From Mesorhizobium sp. (lineage in GTDB: Bacteria; Pseudomonadota; Alphaproteobacteria; Rhizobiales; Rhizobiaceae): 64,000 nucleotides of DNA. Shown here piece after piece: positions 18,121-26,319 of this stretch. The notes under the pieces were generated by a model. That model was not told the origin of the DNA. It did no database searches and saw only the letters and a list, made by a program, of their open reading frames with translations. Numbering within the stretch: the first letter of the stretch is position 1; the number at the start of each line of letters is the position of its first letter. The DNA lies in NCBI GenBank assembly GCA_004020315.1, contig SAQG01000014.1, positions 62,001 to 126,000 of the forward strand, given 5' to 3'. The position numbers and the translations under genes are program-made.

Positions 18121-18154
18121 AGCAAGAAGGCCGTCCGAAGGCGGCCTTCTTGCT
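18121..18154. terminator. Bidirectional rho-independent terminator
   Basis: A perfect 13-bp stem: AGCAAGAAGGCCG (18121-18133) pairs with CGGCCTTCTTGCT (18142-18154) around an 8-base loop. It lies between the convergent GDPD gene (+) and aldo/keto reductase gene (-), 30 bases past the stop of the latter, so it can serve both. The T-rich tail is short. Confidence 0.7.
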
Positions 18155-18183
18155 TACGAAGCTGCGTGGCTCCTCGCCAATCC

Positions 18184-19056
18184 TCAGGCAGCCATCGCCA
18201 CGCCGTCCAGTTCCCTGACGGCATCCTCCGGCAGATCGAGCTCGGCTGCGGCGAGGTTCTCCCTGAGATGCGCGACGGACGAGGTGCCTGGGATGAGCAA
18301 GATGTTAGGCGCGCGACGGAGCAGCCAAGCGAGCGCGATCTGCATGGGCGTGGCGCCCAGGCGCTGAGCGACGCTCGACAGGGTAGACGACTGCAGCGGG
18401 TTGAAGCCGCCGAGCGGAAAGAACGGCACATAGGCGATGCCGTCGCGGGCGAGTTTGTCGATCAGGGCATCGTCGCCTCTGTGCGCCAGATTGTATTGGT
18501 TCTGCACGCAGACAATCCTGGCGATCCGTCGCGCCTCCTCGATCTGTGCTGACGTGACATTGCTTAGCCCGATGTGGCGCACCAAGCCCCGTCGCTGCAG
18601 CTCGGCCAGCACAGTGAGCGGCGCCTCGATCGACCCTTCGGCAGGACCATGTGCGTCGAACATGATCCTGAGATTGACCACGTCCAGCACGTCGAGCGCG
18701 AGATTGCGCAGATTGTCGTGGACCGCCTGGGTCAACGCTTCGGGCGAGAAGGCCGGCAGCCACGAGCCGTCCGCGCCGCGACGGGCACCGATCTTGGTGA
18801 CGATCGTCAGATTGTCGGAATAGGGCCCGAGCGCTTCACGGATCAGCAGATTGGTGACGTGCGGGCCGTAGAAGTCGCTGGTGTCGATGTGGTTAATCCC
18901 AAGCGCAACAGCTTCGCGCAGCACGGCCAATGCCGCGCCATGGTCCTTGGGCGGACCAAAGACGCCGGGTCCTGCGAGCTGCATGGCGCCGTAGCCAAGC
19001 CGCTTCACGGTGCGGTCACCGAGAGTGAATGTGCCGGAAAGGTCAATGCTGGACAT
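18184..19056 (-). CDS. Aldo/keto reductase
   Basis: A 290-residue (beta/alpha)8 oxidoreductase using NAD(P)H. Family marks are RLGYGAMQLAGPGVFG near the start, NHIDTSDFYGPHVTNLLIREAL with the catalytic Asp-Tyr, KIGARRGADGSW with the lysine, and VCVQNQYNLAHRGDD and LLIPGTSSVAHLRENLAA near the cofactor site. The gene is divergent from a LysR-family regulator 94 bases away, with a candidate operator between them. This suggests induction by an aldehyde or other reactive compound. The substrate is unknown. Confidence 0.9.
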   Translation of the reverse strand: MSSIDLSGTFTLGDRTVKRLGYGAMQLAGPGVFGPPKDHGAALAVLREAVALGINHIDTSDFYGPHVTNLLIREALGPYSDNLTIVTKIGARRGADGSWLPAFSPEALTQAVHDNLRNLALDVLDVVNLRIMFDAHGPAEGSIEAPLTVLAELQRRGLVRHIGLSNVTSAQIEEARRIARIVCVQNQYNLAHRGDDALIDKLARDGIAYVPFFPLGGFNPLQSSTLSSVAQRLGATPMQIALAWLLRRAPNILLIPGTSSVAHLRENLAAAELDLPEDAVRELDGVAMAA

Positions 19057-19119
19057 AGTCTATCTCCGTTCAGGATGACGCTGAGATAGGCGCTGTCCGA
19101 TCGCACGATAATTGGGTAC

Positions 19120-19142
19120 ATTCCGCACGGGCTGTACGGAAT
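19120..19142. promoter_or_regulatory. Candidate LysR operator (6-11-6 inverted repeat)
   Basis: ATTCCG (19120-19125) and CGGAAT (19137-19142) are perfect inverted arms separated by 11 bases, the geometry usual for LysR-family boxes. The site lies in the 94-base gap between the divergent aldo/keto reductase and LysR genes, 9 bases before the regulator start. It could autoregulate lysR and control the reductase gene. Confidence 0.5.
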
Positions 19143-19150
19143 ATCGAACA

Positions 19151-20059
19151 ATGAAGATCGATCTCGGAGACCTGAATGCCTTCGTGGCCGTCGCGCGGGC
19201 CAAGGGTTTTCGCAATGGCGCCCGCGCGAGCGGCGGCAGTGCGTCGGGCTTGAGCGAGGCGGTGCGCCGCCTTGAGACGCAGCTCAGTGTCAGGCTGCTC
19301 AACAGGACGACCCGTAGCGTTGTCCTGACCGAAGCGGGTGCGAGCTTGCTGGCCCGGCTCGGCCCAGCCTTGACCGAGGTCGAGGCAGCACTTGACGTTG
19401 TGAACGGCTTCCGCGACCGGCCGGCAGGTACGTTGCGCCTTAATGTGCCGGTCAGTGCGGCGCGGCTGGTGCTGCCCAGCATTATTCCGCGTTTCCTCGC
19501 TGCCTATCCGGGCATCCGGCTGGAGGTGATCGCCGAGGAGAGCTTTGTCGATGTGCTGGCGGCGGGGTGCGATGCCGGGATCCGTTACGATGAGCGGCTG
19601 GAACAGGACATGATCGCGGTGCCAATCGGACCGCGCGTGCAGCGCTTCGCCACCGCAGCCAGTCCTGCCTACCTTGACCGCCATGGCCGGCCGCAACACC
19701 CGCGCGACCTTCTCGGCCACGCCTGCCTGCGCGGGCGCTTCGCCAGTGGTGCGATGCCGACGTGGGAATTCGAGCGCGACGGCGAGGTTGTGCGGGTCGA
19801 TCCGACGGGGCCGCTTCTCGTGACCCTGGGCGGGGCGGCCGATCTCGCCGTCGATGCGGCCATCGCCGGTACCGGCATTGTCAGCCTGTTCGAGGACTGG
19901 CTTCACCCCCATTTTGAGAGCGGTGTGCTCGAACCCGTTCTCCAACCGTGGTGGCAGAGCTTCCCCGGGCCGTTCCTCTATTATCCCGGCCGGCGCCTTG
20001 TGCCGGCGCCGCTGCGGGCGTTCATCGACTTCATCAAAGTACCGGCCGATCGACCTTGA
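19151..20059 (+). CDS. LysR family transcriptional regulator
   Basis: A 302-residue regulator. The N-terminal winged helix-turn-helix is MKIDLGDLNAFVAVARAKGF...SASGLSEAVRRLETQLSVRLLNRTTRSVVLTEAG, the standard LysR layout. A periplasmic-binding-like effector domain follows (GTLRLNVPVSAARLVLPSIIPRFLAAYPGIRLEVI). The frame is open to 19112, but ATG 19151 gives the normal N-terminus. It probably controls the divergent aldo/keto reductase gene. The effector is unknown. Confidence 0.93.
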   Translation: MKIDLGDLNAFVAVARAKGFRNGARASGGSASGLSEAVRRLETQLSVRLLNRTTRSVVLTEAGASLLARLGPALTEVEAALDVVNGFRDRPAGTLRLNVPVSAARLVLPSIIPRFLAAYPGIRLEVIAEESFVDVLAAGCDAGIRYDERLEQDMIAVPIGPRVQRFATAASPAYLDRHGRPQHPRDLLGHACLRGRFASGAMPTWEFERDGEVVRVDPTGPLLVTLGGAADLAVDAAIAGTGIVSLFEDWLHPHFESGVLEPVLQPWWQSFPGPFLYYPGRRLVPAPLRAFIDFIKVPADRP

Positions 20060-20090
20060 GTTCGGGCCAGGTTAGGAAATCGCCAAAAGA

Positions 20091-20114
20091 AAAGACCGCC
20101 CGGAGGCGGCCTTT
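20091..20114 (-). terminator. Terminator of the rplM-rpsI operon (possibly bidirectional)
   Basis: AAAGaCCGCC (20091-20100) pairs with GGCGGcCTTT (20105-20114) around CGGA, with one A-C mismatch. On the minus strand the stem follows the rpsI stop by about 25 bases and ends in TCTTTTCTTTTGG. It may also stop transcription from the convergent lysR gene. Confidence 0.65.
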
Positions 20115-20138
20115 CGAACATTTGAAGCTGTGGAGCGC

Positions 20139-20621
20139 TTAGCGCTTCGAGAACTGGAACGAGCGGCGGGCCTTTGCCTTGCCGTACTTTTTGCGCTCGA
20201 CGACGCGGCTGTCGCGGGTCAGGAAGCCGCCCTTCTTGAGCACGCCGCGCAGCGCCGGCTCGTAATAGGTCAGCGCCTTGGAGATGCCGTGGCGCACCGC
20301 ACCGGCCTGGCCGGAAAGGCCGCCGCCGATGACGGTGGCGACGATGTCATACTGGCCGGCGCGGTTGGCGGCGATGATCGGCTGGTTGAGGATCATCTGC
20401 AGGACCGGACGCGCGAAATATTCGGCGAACACCTTGTCGTTGACGACGATCTTGCCGGAGCCGGGCTTTACCCAGACACGCGCGATGGCGTTCTTGCGCT
20501 TGCCGGTGGCATAGGCGCGGCCCGACTTGTCGAGCTTCTGGACATGGACGGGTGCAGCCGGCTGCGTGTTGGTGTTGCCGGTGGCAGTTCCGAGTTCTGC
20601 GAGCGAGGAAAGCTCAGCCAT
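20139..20621 (-). CDS. rpsI: 30S ribosomal protein S9
   Basis: A 160-residue S9 protein. The conserved core ([25 protein letters not shown]) and C-terminal [11 protein letters not shown], whose lysine/arginine tail reaches the P-site tRNA, are intact. The roughly 30-residue N-terminal extension before the core is usual in rhizobia. It follows rplM by one base, the standard bacterial order. Confidence 0.98.
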   Translation of the reverse strand: MAELSSLAELGTATGNTNTQPAAPVHVQKLDKSGRAYATGKRKNAIARVWVKPGSGKIVVNDKVFAEYFARPVLQMILNQPIIAANRAGQYDIVATVIGGGLSGQAGAVRHGISKALTYYEPALRGVLKKGGFLTRDSRVVERKKYGKAKARRSFQFSKR

Positions 20622-20622
20622 T

Positions 20623-21087
20623 TTACGAAACCTTCTTGTTCTTGGCGTTCAGCTTGGCCACGTCGAGCGTGACGGGCTGCTGGGCGACATGCGGATGTTC
20701 CGTGCCTGCATAGACGCGGAGATTCTTCATCTGGCGACGGCCGAGCGGGCCACGCGGGATCATGCGTTCGACGGCCTTCTCGACGACACGCTCGGGGAAA
20801 CGGCCCTCGAGCAGCTGGCGCGCGGTGCGCTCCTTGATGCCGCCGGGATGACCGGTGTGCCAGTAATAGACCTTGTCGGTGAATTTCTTGCCGGTGAACA
20901 CCACCTTGTCGGCATTGATGACGATGACGTTATCGCCGTCGTCGACATGCGGGGTAAAGGTGGGCTTGTGCTTGCCGCGAAGATGATTGGCGATGACAGT
21001 GGCTAGACGGCCGACGACGAGACCCTCGGCGTCGATCAGCACCCACTTCTTCACCACATCCGCAGGCTTCTGCGAAAAGGTTGCCAT
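20623..21087 (-). CDS. rplM: 50S ribosomal protein L13
   Basis: A 154-residue L13 protein. Conserved segments are [49 protein letters not shown] and [24 protein letters not shown]. The frame extends upstream to 21120, but ATG 21087 gives the standard [11 protein letters not shown] start. It is the first gene of the rplM-rpsI operon. A good promoter lies at 21228-21256 and a structured leader of about 130 bases separates it from the start codon. Confidence 0.98.
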   Translation of the reverse strand: MATFSQKPADVVKKWVLIDAEGLVVGRLATVIANHLRGKHKPTFTPHVDDGDNVIVINADKVVFTGKKFTDKVYYWHTGHPGGIKERTARQLLEGRFPERVVEKAVERMIPRGPLGRRQMKNLRVYAGTEHPHVAQQPVTLDVAKLNAKNKKVS

Positions 21088-21178
21088 GGATTGTTGCTTT
21101 CGGTTCGGACCTTCCCCCATTCACGAACGACAAGGGAAGGCGTTTCTTGTTGCTTGGATTGACGCAGAGCGCTCGCCC

Positions 21179-21214
21179 GCCGCCAATAACAAAACGGCGG
21201 CCTTTGCGGGCCGC
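21179..21214 (-). promoter_or_regulatory. Candidate rplM leader attenuator with two mutually exclusive hairpins
   Basis: Reading the minus strand, GCGGCC (21214-21209) pairs with GGCCGC (21202-21197) around CGCAAA and is followed by CGTTTTGTT, a terminator-like hairpin. The same right arm can instead pair further on: GCCGCC (21201-21196) with GGCGGC (21184-21179), which would undo the terminator. The element begins only about 7-10 bases after the predicted rplM transcription start, so it lies in the rplM leader. It could alternatively be just the terminator of the upstream thioesterase gene. Confidence 0.45.
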
Positions 21215-21227
21215 TGTTCCGTGAGGG

Positions 21228-21256
21228 CTTATAGGCGAGGGCGGTTATCGCGTCAA
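21228..21256 (-). promoter_or_regulatory. Strong sigma-70-type promoter for rplM-rpsI
   Basis: On the minus strand, TTGACG (21256-21251) and TATAAG (21233-21228) are separated by exactly 17 bases. This is close to the vegetative consensus and correctly placed for the ribosomal protein operon, about 140 bases before the rplM ATG. Confidence 0.7.
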
Positions 21257-21318
21257 GGCTGGTGAAAAGCCAGGTGGCGCGCAAAACAAAGCAAAAACAA
21301 TGGTTTGAATAAAAGGTA

Positions 21319-21783
21319 TCATTTTACCACATCACCAATCCGCCTCGGCGGGATCGAATAGGTCCCCGTGGCGTGCGCTACCGTCTGTCCGTCCGGTCCG
21401 GCGACGATGTCGATATCGAACACCATCAGGCTCTTGCCCAGCTTCAGGATGCGGCAATGGCCGTCGATCGGTCCGGCCTCGGCTTTGCGCACAAAATTGA
21501 TGTTGAGATTGGTGGTGACCGAAAGCGCATCCGGCCCGGCATGCGAGAGCACGCAGACATAGCCGCCTATGTCGGCCAGCGTGAACAGCGACGGGCCCGA
21601 TACGGTTCCGCCGGGGCGCACATGTCGCTCGTCGGCATTCAGGCGCACGGTGCAGCCGCCCGGAAACACGTCGGTCGCCTCGTAGAAGGTGAACTGGCCG
21701 TTGAGTTGCGGATAGACGGTCTCCATCAGCGCGTTGACTTGCGCGGCAGTCAGCACCGGCTTGAGATTGCTTTGGGCAGGCAT
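21319..21783 (-). CDS. PaaI/hotdog-fold thioesterase
   Basis: A 154-residue hotdog-fold protein, probably a small acyl-CoA thioesterase of the PaaI/DUF4442 kind. The hotdog pattern GGTVSGPSLFTLADIGGYVCVLSHAG (central helix) and ALSVTTNLNINFVRKAEAGPIDGHCRILKLGKSLMVFDI is clear. The frame is open to 21867. I start at ATG 21783 because it gives a typical family N-terminus and has CAGGAAA upstream. It is divergent from the enoyl-CoA hydratase gene, which suits a shared acyl-CoA role. Confidence 0.82.
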   Translation of the reverse strand: MPAQSNLKPVLTAAQVNALMETVYPQLNGQFTFYEATDVFPGGCTVRLNADERHVRPGGTVSGPSLFTLADIGGYVCVLSHAGPDALSVTTNLNINFVRKAEAGPIDGHCRILKLGKSLMVFDIDIVAGPDGQTVAHATGTYSIPPRRIGDVVK

Positions 21784-21960
21784 AGGCGGTTTCCTGTATG
21801 TGGCGCCGGCATGGACCGGCGGTCTCAAGGCGAGGGCGCCTGGCTGAGGCCGCCACCGAGAAAACACGTCTCAAGGCTGTTCTTCAATCGGCAGCGTGCT
21901 AATTCTTTTGTTCCATGGCCTGCGAATCCGATGCCGCGGGCCAATGAAGAGGTTGGAGAA

Positions 21961-22782
21961 ATGGCTGAAATCGTCGCCATCAAGCCGGCTGTTGCCGAAG
22001 GTCCTGTTGTCGCGAGGCTGGACAAGGGCGTGCTCCGCCTCACGCTCAGCAATCCGCCGGCCAATGCCCTGTCGCTGGCAGTTATGGCGGCACTGATGGC
22101 GGAGCTCGACCGCGCGAAATCAGACAGATCCGTCCGCGTCATTATCCTGGCGGCGGCCGGAAAGGTGTTCTGCGCCGGACATGACCTCAAGGAAATGACC
22201 GCTCACCGTGGCGATCCCGACCGCGGCAAGGCATTTTTCGAGGAGACGTTTTCCGCTTGCGCGGCACTGATGCAGGCGATCGTGCGCCATCCCAGGCCGG
22301 TGATCGCCGAGGTCGATGGTCTGGCGACGGCGGCCGGGGCGCAACTGGTCGCGAGCTGCGACCTGGCGATTGCCTCGCATGAGGCGACCTTCTGCACGCC
22401 GGGCGTCAATATCGGCCTGTTCTGCTCGACGCCGATGGTGGCGCTGTCGCGCAACGTATCGCGCAAGCACGCGATGGAGATGCTTTTGACCGGCGAGACG
22501 ATCGATGCGGCGACTGCAAAGGAATTCGGCCTGGTCAATCGCGTGGTGCCGCGCGAATATCTGAATCAGATTGTCACCAAATACGCGCAAACCATTGCTG
22601 CCAAATCGTCTTTGGTCGTCAAGACCGGCAAGGAAGCCTTTTACGAACAAGCCGAGATGGGGCTGGCCGACGCCTATACCTATACCGGTCGCGTCATGGT
22701 CGAGAACATGCTGGCGCGCGACGCGGAAGAGGGCATCGGCGCCTTCATCGGCAAGCGCAAGCCGGAATGGACGGAGGAATAG
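21961..22782 (+). CDS. Enoyl-CoA hydratase/isomerase family protein
   Basis: A 273-residue crotonase-fold enzyme. The oxyanion-hole segments are CAGHDLKEMTAHRGDPDRG and DGLATAAGAQLVASCDLAIAS. The C-terminal half has RNVSRKHAMEMLLTGETIDAATAKEFGLVNRVVP, which resembles ECHDC3-type hydratases. The usual second catalytic glutamate position reads as cysteine/threonine (EATFCTPGVNIGLFCSTP), so its exact reaction is uncertain. The frame is open upstream to 21373, but the ATG at 21961 follows GGTTGGAGAA at good spacing. A VOC protein follows two bases after the stop. Confidence 0.88.
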   Translation: MAEIVAIKPAVAEGPVVARLDKGVLRLTLSNPPANALSLAVMAALMAELDRAKSDRSVRVIILAAAGKVFCAGHDLKEMTAHRGDPDRGKAFFEETFSACAALMQAIVRHPRPVIAEVDGLATAAGAQLVASCDLAIASHEATFCTPGVNIGLFCSTPMVALSRNVSRKHAMEMLLTGETIDAATAKEFGLVNRVVPREYLNQIVTKYAQTIAAKSSLVVKTGKEAFYEQAEMGLADAYTYTGRVMVENMLARDAEEGIGAFIGKRKPEWTEE

Positions 22783-22784
22783 AC

Positions 22785-23207
22785 ATGGAGCCTCGCGTCT
22801 CCATCATCACCATCGCCGTCAACGATCTCGATCGCGCCACACGCTTCTACGAGGCGATGGGCCTGACCCGCCATGCGGGGATCACTGAGGGCGTCGCCTT
22901 CTTCCAGATGGGCGGCGTCATTCTCGGGCTGTTCCCGCGCAAAAGCGCCGAAGCGGATTCAGGCATCACTTTCGGCACGGCGCCGTCGGCGATCTACCTC
23001 GCCTACAACACCCGCTCCGACACGGAAGTCGATCACGTGCTTGCGATGGCCGAGAAGGCCGGCGGTCGTATCGTCAAACCGGCCGGCCGCGCCTTCTGGG
23101 GCGGCTGGTATGGCTATTTCGCCGATACGGAGGGGCATGTCTGGGAAGTGGCGCACAATCCGGCTTTTCCGATCGCGGAAGACGGCAGCATCTCGCTGCC
23201 GGGCTGA
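22785..23207 (+). CDS. VOC family protein (glyoxalase/dioxygenase fold)
   Basis: A 140-residue vicinal-oxygen-chelate protein. It has paired beta-alpha-beta modules: SIITIAVNDLDRATRFYEAMGL, and later VLAMAEKAGGRIVKPAGRAFWGGWYGYFADTEGHVWEVAHNP, the usual VOC ending. The start is set by GGAGG (22773-22777), seven bases before ATG 22785; an ATG at 22767 overlaps that site. It is coupled to the enoyl-CoA hydratase gene. VOC proteins have many reactions, so no substrate is assigned. Confidence 0.85.
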   Translation: MEPRVSIITIAVNDLDRATRFYEAMGLTRHAGITEGVAFFQMGGVILGLFPRKSAEADSGITFGTAPSAIYLAYNTRSDTEVDHVLAMAEKAGGRIVKPAGRAFWGGWYGYFADTEGHVWEVAHNPAFPIAEDGSISLPG

Positions 23208-23220
23208 TCCCTCTGCCCAG

Positions 23221-24003
23221 ATGGCATATCGCAAGCAACTGACGCGACTGAAGGCGCCCTATCTCAAGCGCATCCTGATCGAGCCGGCGCGGGTCGCGGA
23301 TTGGGGAAAATACCCCTGGAATCTGCCGATCTTCCGCAGCCACGATTTCGAACTGGAATTCACCACGCCGATCACCATCATCGTCGGTGAGAACGGCACC
23401 GGCAAATCGACGCTGCTCGAGGCGATCGGCGCGCTGGCCGGATACGATGAGGCCGGTGGCGGCAAGGGCTACATGCCCATCGACCACTCCCGCGCCATCG
23501 ACAAGAGCGGCGCGGCACTGGCGGGAACGCTGCGCGGCCAGTGGTTGCCGAAGGTCACCGCCGGCTGGTTCTTTCGCGCCGAATCTTTTTATTCCGTGGC
23601 CCGTTATCTTGACCAGGCAGCCCTGGAAGATCCCTTCAGACCGCCTCCGCCCGACTTCCTGTCCTGGTCGCATGGCGAGGGTTTCATCCGCTTCTTCGAG
23701 GAGCGCTGCCGCCGGCAAGGCATCTACATCCTCGACGAGCCCGAAAGCGCCTTGTCGCCGACGCGCCAGATCGAGCTTCTCAAGATGCTGCGGCGGATGG
23801 ATCAGTCCGGCACGGCGCAAGTGATCATGGCGACGCATTCGCCGCTGCTGATGGCCTGTCCCGGCGCGCGGCTGTTCCGCATCAGCCGGTTCGGGCTCGA
23901 TCCGACCGATTTCCACGATACCGATCATTTTCGCATGATGCGCAGTTTCTGCAACGATCCGGATGGTTTTCTCGCCGAAGCTCTGTATGAGGACGAGGCA
24001 TGA
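23221..24003 (+). CDS. AAA family ATPase, ABC-like single domain
   Basis: A 260-residue ATPase. Walker A is GENGTGKSTLLEAIGAL (about residue 56). Walker B with catalytic glutamate is GIYILDEPESALSP, and the switch histidine lies in MATHSPLLMACPGARLF. The ABC signature region reads LSWSHGEGF instead of LSGGQ, as in the OLD/YbjD-like AAA-15/21 groups. It has no membrane or transporter domain, so it is not a transporter ATPase. The frame is open to 22873, but ATG 23221 begins just after the VOC gene. It overlaps the CoA-binding gene by ATGA. Cellular role unknown. Confidence 0.82.
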   Translation: MAYRKQLTRLKAPYLKRILIEPARVADWGKYPWNLPIFRSHDFELEFTTPITIIVGENGTGKSTLLEAIGALAGYDEAGGGKGYMPIDHSRAIDKSGAALAGTLRGQWLPKVTAGWFFRAESFYSVARYLDQAALEDPFRPPPPDFLSWSHGEGFIRFFEERCRRQGIYILDEPESALSPTRQIELLKMLRRMDQSGTAQVIMATHSPLLMACPGARLFRISRFGLDPTDFHDTDHFRMMRSFCNDPDGFLAEALYEDEA

Positions 24004-24521
24004 ACCACGACGCCTACGACAATGCCTATATCGCCGGCATCCTCAATTCGGTGAAAACCATCGCCATGGTCGGTGCGTCCGCCAACGATGTGCGGCCGAG
24101 CTACTTCGTGCTGAAATACCTGCTGGGTAAGGGGTTTTCGGTGTTCCCGATCAACCCCGGCCAGGCCGGCAAGGAAATCCTCGGCCGGATGACCTATGCA
24201 CGGCTCGCCGATGTTCCCGAGCCGATCGACATGGTCGACGTTTTTCGCGGCTCCGCGGCAGTGCCGGGCGTCGTCGACGAGGTCTTGCGGCTCGATCCGT
24301 TGCCGAAAGTCATCTGGATGCAGCTTGGCGTGCGCCATGACGAGGCGGCCGCGCGCGCCGAAGCCGCCGGCATCAAGGTGGTGATGAACCGCTGCCCCAA
24401 GATCGAATACGGCAAGCTGTCGGGCGAAATCGGCTGGACCGGTGTCAATTCAGGCGTGCTGTCGTCGAAGAAGCCGCTGATGCGGCCGGGGTTCCAGAGC
24501 TTCGGCGTTCGCCAGAAGTAG
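24000..24521 (+). CDS. CoA-binding domain protein (YccU type)
   Basis: A 173-residue Rossmann-fold protein of the YccU/CoA_binding_2 family. The dinucleotide-type loop is KTIAMVGASANDVRPSYFVLKYL, and later VIWMQLGVRHDEAAARAEAAGIKVVMNRCPKIEY is the family signature. It starts inside the stop codon of the ATPase gene (ATGA), so the two are translationally coupled. Its function in the cell is not known; the family binds CoA-like ligands. Confidence 0.88.
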   Translation: MNHDAYDNAYIAGILNSVKTIAMVGASANDVRPSYFVLKYLLGKGFSVFPINPGQAGKEILGRMTYARLADVPEPIDMVDVFRGSAAVPGVVDEVLRLDPLPKVIWMQLGVRHDEAAARAEAAGIKVVMNRCPKIEYGKLSGEIGWTGVNSGVLSSKKPLMRPGFQSFGVRQK

Positions 24522-24584
24522 ACGGAAAGTTATTCCGGTAATCGGAACATTTTCTCGTGCCTCGATCACAGAACGTGCATTGAG

Positions 24585-24634
24585 GGGCATTTTCTTCTTT
24601 GCATTCGCGACCGGGCTTCGCCAAGAATGCCCGG
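24585..24634 (+). promoter_or_regulatory. Candidate structured leader of the O-acetylhomoserine sulfhydrylase gene
   Basis: Two pairings share the same strand. CCGGGC (24611-24616) pairs with GCCCGG (24629-24634). Alternatively GGGCATT (24585-24591) pairs with AATGCCC (24626-24632). The element lies 33 bases before the start codon of a methionine-pathway gene. I do not recognise a known SAM riboswitch consensus here, so this is only a structural observation. Confidence 0.3.
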
Positions 24635-24666
24635 CGCTTTCAGACAGTTCAAAAGGGAGGTATTCG

Positions 24667-25947
24667 ATGACCCGCACGCCCGGTTTCAACACGCTCGCCG
24701 TCCATGCGGGTGCCAAGCCCGATCCGGCGACCGGCGCGCGTGCCACGCCGATCTACCAGACGACCTCCTTCGTCTTCGATGATACCGACCATGCCGCCTC
24801 GCTGTTCGGGCTAAAGGCCTTCGGCAACATCTATACCCGGATCATGAATCCGACGCAGGCGGTGCTGGAAGAGCGCATCGCGGCACTCGAAGGCGGCACC
24901 GCGGGGCTGGCCGTAGCGTCGGGCCATGCAGCGCAGGTGCTCGTCTTCCACAATCTGATGCAGCCCGGCGACAATTTCGTCGCCGCGACAAGGCTTTACG
25001 GCGGCTCGATCAACCAGTTCGGCCACGCCTTCAAGAATTTCGGCTGGCAGGTGCGCTGGGCCGATACCAACGACATCTCGACGTTCGAAAGCCAGATCGA
25101 CGAAAAGACCAAGGCGATCTTCATCGAGAGCCTGGCCAATCCGGGCGGTGTCTTCGTCGACATCGAGAAGATCGGCGACATCGCCCGTAAGCACGGCCTG
25201 CCGCTGATCGTGGACAACACGCTGGCCTCGCCGTACCTAGTGCGGCCGATCGAGCATGGCGCCGACATTGTCGTGCATTCGCTGACCAAGTTCATCGGCG
25301 GCCACGGCAATTCGATCGGCGGCGCGATTGTCGACGGCGGCACCTTCGACTGGTCGAAATCCGGCAAATATCCGATGTTGTCGGAGCCGCGCCCCGAATA
25401 TGGCGGCCTCGTCCTGCACGAAACCTTCGGCAATTTCGCTTTCGCCATTGCCGCGCGCGTGCTCGGCCTGCGCGACATGGGCCCGGCGATCTCGCCCTTC
25501 AATGCGTTCCTAATCCTGACCGGGCTGGAAACCCTGCCGCTCAGGATGCAGCGCCATTGCGATAATGCGGTCACCATCGCCGGCTGGCTGTCCAACCACC
25601 CAAAGGTCGCCTGGGTGTCCTATCCCGGCCTGCCCAGCGACAAGAACAATGCGCTGCAGAAGAAGTACTCGCCGCGTGGCGCCGGTGCGGTGTTCACCTT
25701 CGGCCTGAAGGGCGGCTATGCGGCGGGCATCAAATTCGTCGAGGCGCTCGAACTGTTCTCGCATCTCGCCAATGTCGGCGACACCAAGTCGCTGGTCATC
25801 CATCCGGCATCGACCACGCATCGGCAGCTGTCCGACGAGCAGAAGGTCGCCGCCGGCGCTGGGCCGGATACTGTCAGGCTCTCGGTCGGCATCGAGGATG
25901 TCAACGACATCGTCGCCGATCTGGAACAGGCTCTAGCCAAGGTCTGA
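24667..25947 (+). CDS. metY: O-acetylhomoserine (thiol)-lyase / sulfhydrylase
   Basis: A 426-residue PLP enzyme of the Cys/Met metabolism family. It would make homocysteine (or methionine) from O-acetylhomoserine and sulfide (or methanethiol). The start PGFNTLAVHAGAKPDPATGARATPIYQTTSFVFDD is typical for MetY. The PLP lysine lies in VVHSLTKFIGGHGNSIGG, the YGGSINQF loop binds cofactor phosphate, and the C-terminus has KSLVIHPASTTHRQLSDEQK. The frame opens at 24580, but ATG 24667 is preceded by AAAGGGAGG, a near-perfect ribosome-binding site. Confidence 0.95.
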   Translation: MTRTPGFNTLAVHAGAKPDPATGARATPIYQTTSFVFDDTDHAASLFGLKAFGNIYTRIMNPTQAVLEERIAALEGGTAGLAVASGHAAQVLVFHNLMQPGDNFVAATRLYGGSINQFGHAFKNFGWQVRWADTNDISTFESQIDEKTKAIFIESLANPGGVFVDIEKIGDIARKHGLPLIVDNTLASPYLVRPIEHGADIVVHSLTKFIGGHGNSIGGAIVDGGTFDWSKSGKYPMLSEPRPEYGGLVLHETFGNFAFAIAARVLGLRDMGPAISPFNAFLILTGLETLPLRMQRHCDNAVTIAGWLSNHPKVAWVSYPGLPSDKNNALQKKYSPRGAGAVFTFGLKGGYAAGIKFVEALELFSHLANVGDTKSLVIHPASTTHRQLSDEQKVAAGAGPDTVRLSVGIEDVNDIVADLEQALAKV

Positions 25948-25968
25948 TTCCCGCTGGAAGGAGCTCCC

Positions 25969-26319
25969 ATGATCGCGCCAAAATTTCTCTCCATCGGTGT
26001 CGACAGCGTCGAACCGGAACTTGGCGCGCCGGCGCCGGATCGCCTGATTTCAGGCGATCCGAAGTTCCGCACCTGGAATGTCGAGGAGCAGGACGGCGGG
26101 CTCTATGCCGGCATCTGGGAGGCAACGCCGGGCAAATGGCGCATCGAATACGACGAGTGGGAGTTCTGCCACATCTTGTCGGGCGTTTCGGTGATCGCCG
26201 AAGAGGGCAGCGAGGCGCGCACCGTCAGGGCCGGCGACAGTTTCGTGCTCAGGCCGGGCTTTAGGGGAAGCTGGGAAGTGCTTGAAACGACCTGCAAGGA
26301 ATATGTGATCAAGCTTTGA
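25969..26319 (+). CDS. Cupin domain protein
   Basis: A 116-residue single-cupin protein of the cupin_3/DUF861 kind. The motifs are WRIEYDEWEFCHILSGVSVI (cupin motif 1, H and E metal ligands) and AGDSFVLRPGFRGSWEV (motif 2). It follows metY by 21 bases with AAGGAG before the ATG, so it is probably co-transcribed. Its stop abuts the convergent P450 stop. The substrate is unknown. Confidence 0.85.
   Translation: MIAPKFLSIGVDSVEPELGAPAPDRLISGDPKFRTWNVEEQDGGLYAGIWEATPGKWRIEYDEWEFCHILSGVSVIAEEGSEARTVRAGDSFVLRPGFRGSWEVLETTCKEYVIKL

Noticed and set aside
21373..21960. N-terminal extension of the enoyl-CoA hydratase frame
   Set aside because: The extension is antisense to the thioesterase gene and has no protein likeness; ATG 21961 has a ribosome-binding site.
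24522..24666. Known SAM riboswitch (SAM-II or related) before metY
   Set aside because: I looked for the conserved core sequences and did not find them; only generic hairpins are present.
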